Shown here piece by piece: positions 7,763 through 12,862 of a stretch of DNA of 18,288 nucleotides; the stretch's first letter is position 1; every line of letters begins with the position of its first letter. Under the pieces are notes generated by a model. The model saw only the letters and a program-made list of their open reading frames with translations. It did no database searches and was not told where the DNA came from. The translations under genes and the position numbers were made by a program. Source of the DNA: an uncultured bacterium (GTDB lineage Bacteria > Patescibacteriota > Minisyncoccia > Phycocordibacterales > PALSA-1337); assembly GCA_903905325.1 (NCBI GenBank), contig CAIVGA010000060.1, positions 1-18,288 on the forward strand. Reading direction: 5' to 3'.

Positions 7763-7790
7763 AATATACACTAAAATATGAATATGTCAA
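7763..7790 (-). promoter_or_regulatory. Promoter of clpP-rsmE
   Basis: On the minus strand TTGACA (7785-7790), a 16-bp spacer and TATATT (7763-7768) are close to the sigma-70 consensus. The leader is about 30 nt and AT-rich. Confidence 0.65.
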
Positions 7791-7825
7791 AACTGACAAT
7801 GCGCTACTACCAAAACATATATTAT

Positions 7826-7854
7826 TTGCACTCCAGCCCCACCTGTTGTATTAT
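7826..7854 (+). promoter_or_regulatory. Promoter of rny
   Basis: TTGCAC (7826-7831), a 17-bp spacer and TATTAT (7849-7854) form a well-spaced promoter. It is divergent from the clpP promoter and leaves a leader of about 150 nt before rny. Confidence 0.6.
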
Positions 7855-7914
7855 GCTTATGTTACCAATTTAATTTTTGATTACGCTTTTTTAAGCCTTA
7901 GTGATAAAAACATT

Positions 7915-7983
7915 ATGAACTTTCACCGATTCGATAGCCAAAAACACCTAGTAAAGCCTCATAAAATCATCATATCGCCATAG
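7915..7983 (+). CDS. Possible 22-codon upstream ORF in the rny leader
   Basis: Within the ~150-nt rny leader an ATG at 7915 opens a 22-aa frame, beginning MNFHRFDSQKHLVKPHK and ending in TAG 28 nt before the rny ATG. No Shine-Dalgarno sequence precedes it. It could be a leader peptide or chance; the length alone does not settle it. Confidence 0.2.
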   Translation: MNFHRFDSQKHLVKPHKIIISP

Positions 7984-8010
7984 TCCTGAAAGAGCGGATC
8001 ACATTCGCTT

Positions 8011-9540
8011 ATGTCATTAAAAGAAGTCGCAGTCTATCTCTCGATCGCGGGAATAGTCGGTGTGGCTGTAGGTTACTACTTGCGTCTAATCATTTCTCTC
8101 GGTAAGAAAGGCTCAATGGAGCTCGAGATAAAAGAAATGCTTTTGACTGCCAAGGAGGAGGCCAAAAAGATAACGGCCGAAGCCGACGCCAAAACCGCCA
8201 AAATCCTTGACGATTCCAGAATAGAGATCAAAGCCAAAGAAGAAAAAATCAACCAAACCGAAGATCGCCTCATCAAAAAGGAGGGTTTTCTTGATAAACG
8301 CCAAGTCGATCTAGACAAGGAAGTCGAACTTATAAAGCAGAAAGTAGTCGAGATCAAGACTATTCGTGAGCAAGCAGACAAACTCGAAGCAGAACGTAAG
8401 TCTGCTTTGGAGAAAGTTGCCAGACTCACAGCCGAAGAAGCCAAGAAAGAAATCATCAAGGTTATAGAGAAGCAAGAAGAAGAAGATTTGCTTGTCAGAA
8501 TGAATAAGATGGAATCTCAGGGTGAAGAAATGCTCGCCAATAAAGCCAAAGACATTCTCGCAATGTCTATTCAGCGTTTGGCTTCATCAGTTGCTTCAGA
8601 TGTCATGTCGACTATTGTCCCAATTCCAAGTGATGATTTGAAAGGTAAAATTATTGGAAAAGAGGGTCGCAACATCAAAGCCTTTGAGCGTATTACTGGT
8701 GTTGAAGTACTCGTCGATGATACTCCAGGTGCAATTACTATTTCATCATTCGATCCAGTACGTCGTCACACCGCTCGTATTGCGCTCGAAGAACTTATAA
8801 AAGATGGCCGTATTCAGCCATCTCGTATTGAACAGGTCGTAGAAAAAGCCAAGCTTGATATAAATAAAACCATCAAAGAAAAAGGTGAGGCTGCCGCTTA
8901 TGAATGTGGCATTATCGGACTCGATCCACGCATACTTCTCATTCTCGGACGCCTTCATTTCCGTACAAGTTATGGTCAGAATGTTCTCCAACACTCTATC
9001 GAGATGTCACATATCGCTGGTATGATAGCGGAAGAGATCGGTGCAAACGTGCAAGTCGCCAAAGCTGGCGCTCTTCTCCACGATCTTGGAAAAGCACTCG
9101 ACCATGAAGTTGTCGGTACACACGTGGAGATCGGTCGTCGCATATTGCAAAAGTTCGGTGCTTCTGAAGAGATCGTCAAAGCCATGCAGGCTCATCATGA
9201 GGAATATCCTTATGAAACAGTCGAGTCACGTATCGTTCAGACTGCTGACGCTATCTCTGGAGCTCGTCCAGGTGCTCGTCGTGACAATGTAGAGAATTAT
9301 CTCAAACGTCTCGGCGACCTAGAGGCCCTCGCCAACTCATTCCCTGGCATCGATAAGGCCTATGCCCTCCAAGCCGGTCGTGAAATCCGCATATTCGTCA
9401 GACCAGAAGAGCTCGGTGATGTAGAATCCAAGGAATTGGCACGTAATATTGCTCTCAAGATTGAAAAAGATCTCAAATATCCAGGTGAAATTAAGGTTAT
9501 TGTTATTAGAGAAACGAGGACGATGGAGTTCGCCAGATAA
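8011..9540 (+). CDS. rny: Ribonuclease Y
   Basis: A 509-aa membrane-anchored endoribonuclease that starts mRNA decay. The domains run in the standard order. An N-terminal helix (VAVYLSIAGIVGVAVGYYL) is followed by a long Lys/Glu-rich coiled coil (about residues 35-190). Next is a KH RNA-binding domain with GKIIGKEGRNIK (GXXG at 216-219). The HD phosphodiesterase domain follows, with the metal-binding His357-Asp358 in LLHDLGK, AHHEEYP downstream, and a conserved tail ending IRETRTMEFAR. The length matches the ~520-residue family. It is monocistronic, with a long leader and a terminator after the stop. A diverged copy of the last five codons plus stop lies directly downstream in another frame. 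Confidence 0.97.
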   Translation: MSLKEVAVYLSIAGIVGVAVGYYLRLIISLGKKGSMELEIKEMLLTAKEEAKKITAEADAKTAKILDDSRIEIKAKEEKINQTEDRLIKKEGFLDKRQVDLDKEVELIKQKVVEIKTIREQADKLEAERKSALEKVARLTAEEAKKEIIKVIEKQEEEDLLVRMNKMESQGEEMLANKAKDILAMSIQRLASSVASDVMSTIVPIPSDDLKGKIIGKEGRNIKAFERITGVEVLVDDTPGAITISSFDPVRRHTARIALEELIKDGRIQPSRIEQVVEKAKLDINKTIKEKGEAAAYECGIIGLDPRILLILGRLHFRTSYGQNVLQHSIEMSHIAGMIAEEIGANVQVAKAGALLHDLGKALDHEVVGTHVEIGRRILQKFGASEEIVKAMQAHHEEYPYETVESRIVQTADAISGARPGARRDNVENYLKRLGDLEALANSFPGIDKAYALQAGREIRIFVRPEELGDVESKELARNIALKIEKDLKYPGEIKVIVIRETRTMEFAR

Positions 9541-9559
9541 GATGGAGTTTGCACGCTAG
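9523..9559 (+). repeat. Tandem duplication of the rny 3' end (MEFAR-stop twice)
   Basis: The last codons of rny, ATGGAGTTCGCCAGATAA, are followed after one base by ATGGAGTTTGCACGCTAG. Both read MEFAR-stop, but the second copy is offset by 19 nt and so lies in another frame. The three differing codons (TTC/TTT, GCC/GCA, AGA/CGC) are all synonymous. Confidence 0.7.
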
Positions 9560-9591
9560 TCGTACGATTTTTTCGTACAAATCAAGAAAGG

Positions 9592-9624
9592 CCGCGTTTT
9601 TACTTAATTCGCGGTTTTTCTTTT
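9592..9624 (+). terminator. Rho-independent terminator after rny
   Basis: CCGCG (9592-9596) and CGCGG (9610-9614) form a stem followed by TTTTTCTTTT. A second small hairpin, GTACGA/TCGTAC around a T-loop (9562-9578), precedes it. The terminator overlaps the last codons of the convergent BRO-like gene. Confidence 0.7.
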
Positions 9625-10433
9625 GGTAAGTAATTCCCTTTATTTACAACTTTCTTACCACTCACCTTCTCTAAATCTTTTCTAGTCCTTCCTGCGACAG
9701 CACCACCGTCTTTTGCATCTTTTTGCAATGCTGGCGTTCCAACAGAGTCACGACTTTGTGTAATATTCGTCGTCGCAGCTTCTCCAAGCATAGACAATAT
9801 AAGTTCAACATCATTCATGTGATCACGAAGATTATTTTCTCTGTCAAAATCTTTGAAATTCTTATACTCCTGTGCTGACATCTCAAAGGTTCCTTTGTAA
9901 ATCTCGTCAGTCAGAATAGCAAACTCCGAACTAGCTCTAACGCCACGATTTTTCCACTCATCTGTCAGAGTATTACGAACATTGATGCCACGCATCCTCT
10001 TATCAATCCAGCTTTTGGGATATCCTTTCTTCTCATATATAGCTTTTGCACGATTGACGGCCAACTCTGGATCTTGAATCTCATCTATGCGGTCCTTTCC
10101 GAGTTGAGCCAGCCAGAGCTTCAACGGTTCTGCTTTAGGAGAAGGGATAGATTGGATAATTCTGAAAATACCAGCCAAATCGGTACAACTCATCTTCTGA
10201 CGACCTCCTTTGGTAGTCACGTCAAGGGTATGTACAATTTGTACCCACCCTTTGTTAAGCATATCATCACGTTCTCTCATTCTATTAAGATATTGCTTAG
10301 GATCATTAGAATTCGTAAGGGCATAAACCACATCTTCAACCACAAAGAATACCCTTCCATCATGCCAAGCACGTCGAAACTCTTGCGTTCCAAAAAGTGT
10401 CATAGCTTTTGTATATAGATTTTCTTCATCCAT
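9600..10433 (-). CDS. BRO-N / phage antirepressor-like protein
   Basis: A 277-aa protein whose N-terminal ~110 residues resemble the BRO-N domain of phage antirepressors and baculoviral BRO proteins, which bind DNA. The pattern is LFGTQEFRRAWHDGRVFFVV then EDVVYALTNSNDPKQYLNRM, with CTDLAGIFRIIQSIPSPKAE further on. The rest is charged and resembles the C-terminal part of DinD-like chromosomal proteins (RNTLTDEWKNRGV), ending in a Lys/Arg-rich tail. I start at ATG 10433 rather than the in-frame TTG at 10454 because a perfect TATAAT lies 7 nt before the ATG. It converges on rny, and its 3' end is shared with the rny terminator. The role (prophage remnant or damage response) is not decided by the sequence. 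Confidence 0.75.
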   Translation of the reverse strand: MDEENLYTKAMTLFGTQEFRRAWHDGRVFFVVEDVVYALTNSNDPKQYLNRMRERDDMLNKGWVQIVHTLDVTTKGGRQKMSCTDLAGIFRIIQSIPSPKAEPLKLWLAQLGKDRIDEIQDPELAVNRAKAIYEKKGYPKSWIDKRMRGINVRNTLTDEWKNRGVRASSEFAILTDEIYKGTFEMSAQEYKNFKDFDRENNLRDHMNDVELILSMLGEAATTNITQSRDSVGTPALQKDAKDGGAVAGRTRKDLEKVSGKKVVNKGNYLPKEKPRIK

Positions 10434-10440
10434 GAACGCA

Positions 10441-10446
10441 ATTATA
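10441..10446 (-). promoter_or_regulatory. -10 box for the BRO-like gene, leaderless
   Basis: A perfect TATAAT on the minus strand, exactly 7 nt before the ATG at 10433. No convincing -35 is visible. The spacing equals that of the genes at 3287 and 4722. Confidence 0.55.
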
Positions 10447-10539
10447 CTCCTCAAAAAAATCCTGGGAACTTCCGCGTGTCAAAATTTTATTTCGTGGTGA
10501 GAAATTTGTCTACAAAAATTTGCTTAAAGTTTGTGGGGT

Positions 10540-10574
10540 AAAAGAAAAGCCCCACACAATTTCTTATGTGAGGC
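10540..10574 (-). terminator. Terminator of the ribozyme-punctuated minus-strand unit
   Basis: On the minus strand GCCTCACA and TGTGGGGC pair over 8 bp (one G-T), with a 10-nt loop, and run into TTTTCTTTT (10548-10540). A small hairpin, CGAGATT/AATCTCG (10575-10595), precedes it just after the stop of the 209-aa gene. The right arm can instead pair with TGTGGGG at 10532-10538, giving an overlapping alternative stem. Confidence 0.7.
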
Positions 10575-10606
10575 CGAGATTTAAGCATAATCTCGAAAGC
10601 GTTAGA

Positions 10607-11236
10607 CTATAACTCTCTGCCGTAAGACATTGCTTTCACTTCTGTCTTCAAGATATTTCTAAGGATTTGGAGGGGACTCTCCCCAGATTGGCGCTTAAAG
10701 ACAAGCCACTGCGCTTTGTCCCTGTATTCCCATCGGTGCGTAACACTCGCCCTGGTAGCAAGAAACTCTTGCAATTCCTTGACTCGTCTAATGCAGGCTG
10801 AGCAGTTGTTACATTCGAATAGTGTTACCTGGAGACGAATGTGACTTGGTCTATACACAAGTTGTCGATCACGTGTCCAACCACTTATATGCACTGTTGT
10901 GGCAGAACTTTCCAATAACTGTTTTGGTGTGTTGATTCTGACGATATCATATATTCCACTTCTCATCTTCCCAAGAGCTTCATCAAAATCTTTTGGCCAT
11001 AAAGCTCGGATTTCCTTTTGACTTACCTTTTTAGGTTTTTGGAATGCTGCGAATCTAATGCGGAAACACCCCAGATCTGGAACCGTTATCTGCGTCTCGT
11101 GATACATAGATTTCATACCACGAGGACGATATTCTCCTGTGCCAGACATAATTTTTGCCAGATCTTTACCAACAAAATATATGTCGTCAAGATTATCATC
11201 CTCACACTTGAATTTAACGAATGCCAATTTTTTCAT
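10607..11236 (-). CDS. Hypothetical protein with CxxCxxC motif
   Basis: A 209-aa protein I do not recognise. I start at the ATG at 11236: AGGA lies 7 nt upstream, whereas the upstream in-frame GTG (11272) falls inside an inverted repeat and likely promoter. The chain begins MKKLAFVKFKCEDDNLDDIY. The middle carries ECNNCSACIRRVKELQEF, with Cys142, Cys145 and Cys148 in a CxxCxxC spacing that could bind a metal. The C-terminal part is basic (KAQWLVFKRQSGESPLQILR). There is no membrane segment. It is the last gene of the minus-strand unit, following hammerhead copy 1 and preceding a terminator. It also has a possible promoter of its own (TTGACA at 11293-11298). Confidence 0.7.
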   Translation of the reverse strand: MKKLAFVKFKCEDDNLDDIYFVGKDLAKIMSGTGEYRPRGMKSMYHETQITVPDLGCFRIRFAAFQKPKKVSQKEIRALWPKDFDEALGKMRSGIYDIVRINTPKQLLESSATTVHISGWTRDRQLVYRPSHIRLQVTLFECNNCSACIRRVKELQEFLATRASVTHRWEYRDKAQWLVFKRQSGESPLQILRNILKTEVKAMSYGREL

Positions 11237-11252
11237 GCGATTATCCTGTACT

Positions 11253-11273
11253 GGTGTATTGTTTGAGTACACC
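11253..11273. promoter_or_regulatory. Inverted repeat GGTGTA-N9-TACACC (candidate operator)
   Basis: A perfect 6-bp inverted repeat with a 9-nt spacer lies 17 nt before the ATG of the 209-aa gene. It overlaps the -10 region of a possible minus-strand promoter (TTGACA 11293-11298, 17 bp, TAGGTG). A similar repeat, AGTGTA-N8-TACACT, lies at the trmB promoter, so both may be sites for that regulator. Confidence 0.4.
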
Positions 11274-11307
11274 TACTTAAAACTCATATTTTTGTCAAAG
11301 AACTTCT

Positions 11308-11356
11308 CTGTTTCGCTCTTTTGAGCTCATCAGCCGAGACGCATATCTCGGGACAG
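11308..11356 (-). ncRNA. Type III hammerhead ribozyme, copy 1
   Basis: Read 5' to 3' on the minus strand: CTGTC with cleavage after this C (between 11352 and 11351); stem I CCGAGA/TCTCGG closed by a 6-nt loop TATGCG; core CTGATGA (11333-11327); stem II GCTC/GAGC with an AAAA loop; core GAAA (11314-11311); and CAG closing stem III with CTG (the U-A core pair makes it 4 bp). Every conserved hammerhead core position is present. It lies between the HIT gene and the 209-aa gene. Stem I differs from the other copies at several base pairs, all compensated. Confidence 0.92.
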
Positions 11357-11367
11357 TTTTTTATGTC

Positions 11368-11736
11368 TTAGATTTCTCTTTCTTTTATCTGTAGGAGGTG
11401 TAGGTGGAAGTGTCCAGGGATTGATTTCTGTTTGTGTGTGTTTTCAAGAATCATGTCGTATTTGTCGTTAATGTCTTTTTTAATTTCTTTAAATTCCCTT
11501 AATTCTTCTTCTGTGAGGTCATCCTCTATTGTGTGTCTTAGCGGCACTATCATGTCGTTCTTTGTATCTACCTCGTCGTAAGGAAACTCGTTTTCGATTT
11601 TTTTCCACCCTTTGTAAGTTTTTATTGGCTTCGCTGTGCAAATGTAGCAAGTTGGAAACTTTGGAGTTTTTTGGTATTTTTCGTAGTTTGTATGCGTTTC
11701 CAGAGTTCTTAGTGTTTTAACTTTTTGTGTAGTCAT
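11368..11736 (-). CDS. HIT-family protein
   Basis: A 122-aa small HIT (histidine triad) protein, a nucleotide-binding hydrolase or transferase family. The triad HFHLHLLQ has His109, His111 and His113, and IVPLRHT resembles the usual strand before the active site. CYIC (Cys30, Cys33) resembles the zinc-binding CxxC found in many HIT proteins. The middle is rich in Glu and Lys (EEELREFKEIKKDINDKYD). The chain is at the short end of the family. AAGG lies 9 nt before the ATG. It is the gene between hammerhead copies 2 and 1, so cleavage at both would release it as a single-gene RNA of 476 nt. Its base composition is AT-rich, unlike the GC-rich neighbour upstream. Confidence 0.8.
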   Translation of the reverse strand: MTTQKVKTLRTLETHTNYEKYQKTPKFPTCYICTAKPIKTYKGWKKIENEFPYDEVDTKNDMIVPLRHTIEDDLTEEELREFKEIKKDINDKYDMILENTHKQKSIPGHFHLHLLQIKEREI

Positions 11737-11783
11737 TTTTATTTGCCTTATTTGTTTTGATAATTTTTCGACCTTTATTTTTA

Positions 11784-11832
11784 CTGTTTCGCTCTTTTGA
11801 GCTCTTCAGGCAGGATCCACATCCTGCGACAG
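11784..11832 (-). ncRNA. Type III hammerhead ribozyme, copy 2
   Basis: On the minus strand: CTGTC (cleavage between 11828 and 11827); stem I GCAGGA/TCCTGC, extendable by an A-T pair; core CTGAAGA; stem II GCTC-AAAA-GAGC; core GAAA; CAG. The core reads CUGAAGA where the other copies have CUGAUGA; this is the one position of the CUGANGA core that is free to vary. It lies between the 126-aa gene and the HIT gene, directly after a 9-bp hairpin. Confidence 0.93.
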
Positions 11833-11834
11833 AA

Positions 11835-11859
11835 GGGGTTTGGAGTAGAACCAAACCCC
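11835..11859 (-). other. 9-bp hairpin directly upstream of hammerhead copy 2
   Basis: GGGGTTTGG and CCAAACCCC pair perfectly around a 7-nt loop, two bases before the CTGTC of copy 2 on the minus strand. There is no U-run, so it is not an ordinary terminator. After ribozyme cleavage it would close the 3' end of the upstream RNA. Confidence 0.75.
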
Positions 11860-11877
11860 ACCATTCAGCGTCACCTC

Positions 11878-12258
11878 CTAGAGTTCCCTGATTCGGACTC
11901 CCTTGCGCGGACCGATCCAGACTTCGAATTGCCTGTCTTCGAATCTGCCTCCAGTGCCATACCCAGGCTCACTCAAGTCGTGTTTCTTGAGCAGGCCACG
12001 CGCCCAAGCTTTCCGGCGAATGAGGAACTGGATCCTTCGATCTTCCCTGGAATCTGAGCCGATCTCGGTCCCCGTGTTTGCCCGCTCATACACACTCACC
12101 ATCGAGCAAACTTCTGCTGGTGCAGTGCGGTCGTTTCCTGGTATCGACACACGTGGTTGGATCTCGGGACCCTCCACCCTCCGGAAGACTTCAGAAAGTT
12201 GCTCTTTGGTGATTCTGCGAATCCACTGGTGACTTGTTTGTTTGTTGCGTGCGCTCAT
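11878..12258 (-). CDS. Arg-rich hypothetical protein in GC-rich cassette
   Basis: A 126-aa protein I do not recognise. It is rich in both Arg and Glu/Asp (MSARNKQTSHQWIRRITKEQ at the start, SREDRRIQFLIRRKAWARGL in the middle) and ends FEVWIGPRKGVRIREL. There is no membrane helix or obvious motif. AGAAGG lies 5 nt before the ATG, a good Shine-Dalgarno sequence and the best evidence that this strand codes rather than the overlapping plus-strand frame at 11903-12232. It lies between hammerhead copies 3 and 2, whose cleavage would release a 540-nt RNA carrying only this gene. The composition is clearly more GC-rich than the flanking genes, which suggests a separate origin. Confidence 0.6.
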   Translation of the reverse strand: MSARNKQTSHQWIRRITKEQLSEVFRRVEGPEIQPRVSIPGNDRTAPAEVCSMVSVYERANTGTEIGSDSREDRRIQFLIRRKAWARGLLKKHDLSEPGYGTGGRFEDRQFEVWIGPRKGVRIREL

Positions 12259-12323
12259 TTGTGCCTTCTTTCTGCCCCTTCCGGAGCGGTTGTTGGTTTG
12301 TTGGCTCGTTTCAAAGATCTATT

Positions 12324-12372
12324 CTGTTTCGCTCTTTTGAGCTCATCAGGCAGGACTCATATCCTGCGACAG
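12324..12372 (-). ncRNA. Type III hammerhead ribozyme, copy 3
   Basis: On the minus strand: CTGTC (cleavage between 12368 and 12367); stem I GCAGGA/TCCTGC with loop TATGAG; core CTGATGA; stem II GCTC-AAAA-GAGC; core GAAA; CAG. One more U-A pair outside makes stem III 5 bp. It lies upstream of the 126-aa gene and just after a long hairpin. It is the first ribozyme in the direction of transcription. Confidence 0.93.
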
Positions 12373-12373
12373 A

Positions 12374-12418
12374 GTGGGTGGACCCAGTGTGCTGTTTTCG
12401 CACCTGAGTCCAACCCAC
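12374..12418 (-). other. Long hairpin directly upstream of hammerhead copy 3
   Basis: On the plus strand GTGGGT-GGAC (12374-12383) pairs with GTCC-A-ACCCAC (12408-12418). The stem continues inward as CAG/CTG and GTGC/GCAC around a 7-nt loop. It ends one base before the CTGTC of copy 3 on the minus strand, the same placement as the hairpin before copy 2. Confidence 0.7.
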
Positions 12419-12424
12419 CTTTAT

Positions 12425-12575
12425 CCAGACTTAGCTCGATCTAACCCAGTAGATCGATTCTCATCTGGTTCTCGGTTGCGTTGCCGAGGGGAGACCCGTA
12501 TCAGGGTTTACTCCCTTACGCCCAGCTGCTTCATGCAGCCCTGCGTTTCTAATGCACTCGTTTGCTAGTCGAGTG
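12425..12575 (-). ncRNA. Hairpin-dense 150-nt region, possible structured RNA
   Basis: Five consecutive local stems fill this stretch. CCAGA/TCTGG plus CGATCTA/TAGATCG spans 12425-12468. CTCGG/CCGAG spans 12471-12488. GGGAG/CTCCC plus ACCC/GGGT spans 12489-12515. GCTGC/GCAGC spans 12525-12539. CACTCG/CGAGTG spans 12555-12575. It precedes hammerhead copy 3 on the same strand. It overlaps a possible 65-aa frame, so coding and structural readings compete. Confidence 0.45.
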
Positions 12576-12658
12576 TTGTTTTCAAAGTCTTTCTTTCTCT
12601 TCGTCTTTGGTCCGTTGAACAATATATATGAATAATCTTGACAATGCTGGTCAGACAT
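12461..12658 (-). CDS. Possible first gene of the ribozyme-punctuated unit
   Basis: A 65-aa frame, MSDQHCQDYSYILFNGPKTK at its start and ending GLPSATQPRTR, with no recognised family. Its position fits the pattern gene, hairpin, hammerhead seen for the next gene. Against it: there is no Shine-Dalgarno sequence before the ATG, and much of the frame is made of stable hairpins. A TATATT at 12621-12626 inside it could be the -10 of a shorter, non-coding transcript. Confidence 0.3.
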   Translation of the reverse strand: MSDQHCQDYSYILFNGPKTKRKKDFENNTRLANECIRNAGLHEAAGRKGVNPDTGLPSATQPRTR

Positions 12659-12731
12659 GGTCTTTTTGTAATCAATTAAATAAAATTTGGCTCAAATACC
12701 TAAGCAGAGCCACATTCTTCGTGGTCTTAAC

Positions 12732-12748
12732 TGTAACTTATAGTTACA
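12732..12748. promoter_or_regulatory. 17-bp palindrome in the divergent spacer
   Basis: TGTAACT-TAT-AGTTACA is a perfect 7-bp inverted repeat about halfway between the minus-strand unit and trmB. It may be an operator. Its half-site differs from the AGTGTA repeat at the trmB promoter. Confidence 0.35.
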
Positions 12749-12794
12749 TATTTTATGTTTCAAAGCACAAAATACTCAATACGAGCCCAAATAC

Positions 12795-12823
12795 TTGCTT
12801 TAAACGCACCATAACTGTATATT
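12795..12823 (+). promoter_or_regulatory. Promoter of the TrmB-like regulator
   Basis: TTGCTT (12795-12800), a 17-bp spacer and TATATT (12818-12823). Transcription would start near 12830, inside the inverted repeat that follows. Confidence 0.55.
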
Positions 12824-12826
12824 ACT

Positions 12827-12846
12827 AGTGTACAAATTATTACACT
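12827..12846. promoter_or_regulatory. Inverted repeat AGTGTA-N8-TACACT (candidate operator)
   Basis: A perfect 6-bp inverted repeat over the expected transcription start of the TrmB-like gene, 16 nt before its ATG. This is the classic position for autorepression. Confidence 0.5.
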
Positions 12847-12862
12847 TCAATAGAATAAATAT

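Noticed and set aside
8076..8459. 127-aa minus-strand frame within rny
   Set aside because: It is a shadow of the Lys/Glu-rich coiled coil, giving a Ser/Leu-rich low-complexity translation.
11903..12232. 109-aa plus-strand frame opposite the 126-aa gene
   Set aside because: No Shine-Dalgarno sequence or promoter. The minus strand has AGAAGG 5 nt before its ATG and the same direction as ribozymes and neighbours.
12324..12372. tRNA-Met-like anticodon arm on the plus strand (GGACTCATATCC)
   Set aside because: The loop has 6 rather than 7 bases, the other two copies lack CAT in the same context, and no acceptor or T arm follows. The minus strand gives a perfect hammerhead fold instead.
11784..12372. 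CRISPR array or simple mobile repeats
   Set aside because: Only three units, spacing of 476 and 540 bp, genes between them, and core motifs of a ribozyme.
12157..12444. 95-aa plus-strand frame
   Set aside because: It runs antisense through the third ribozyme, its hairpin and the start of the 126-aa gene; there is no start signal.
12541..12600. A fourth hammerhead upstream of copy 3
   Set aside because: GAAAC is present on the minus strand, but there is no CTGANGA in the right place and no GUC-containing partner strand.
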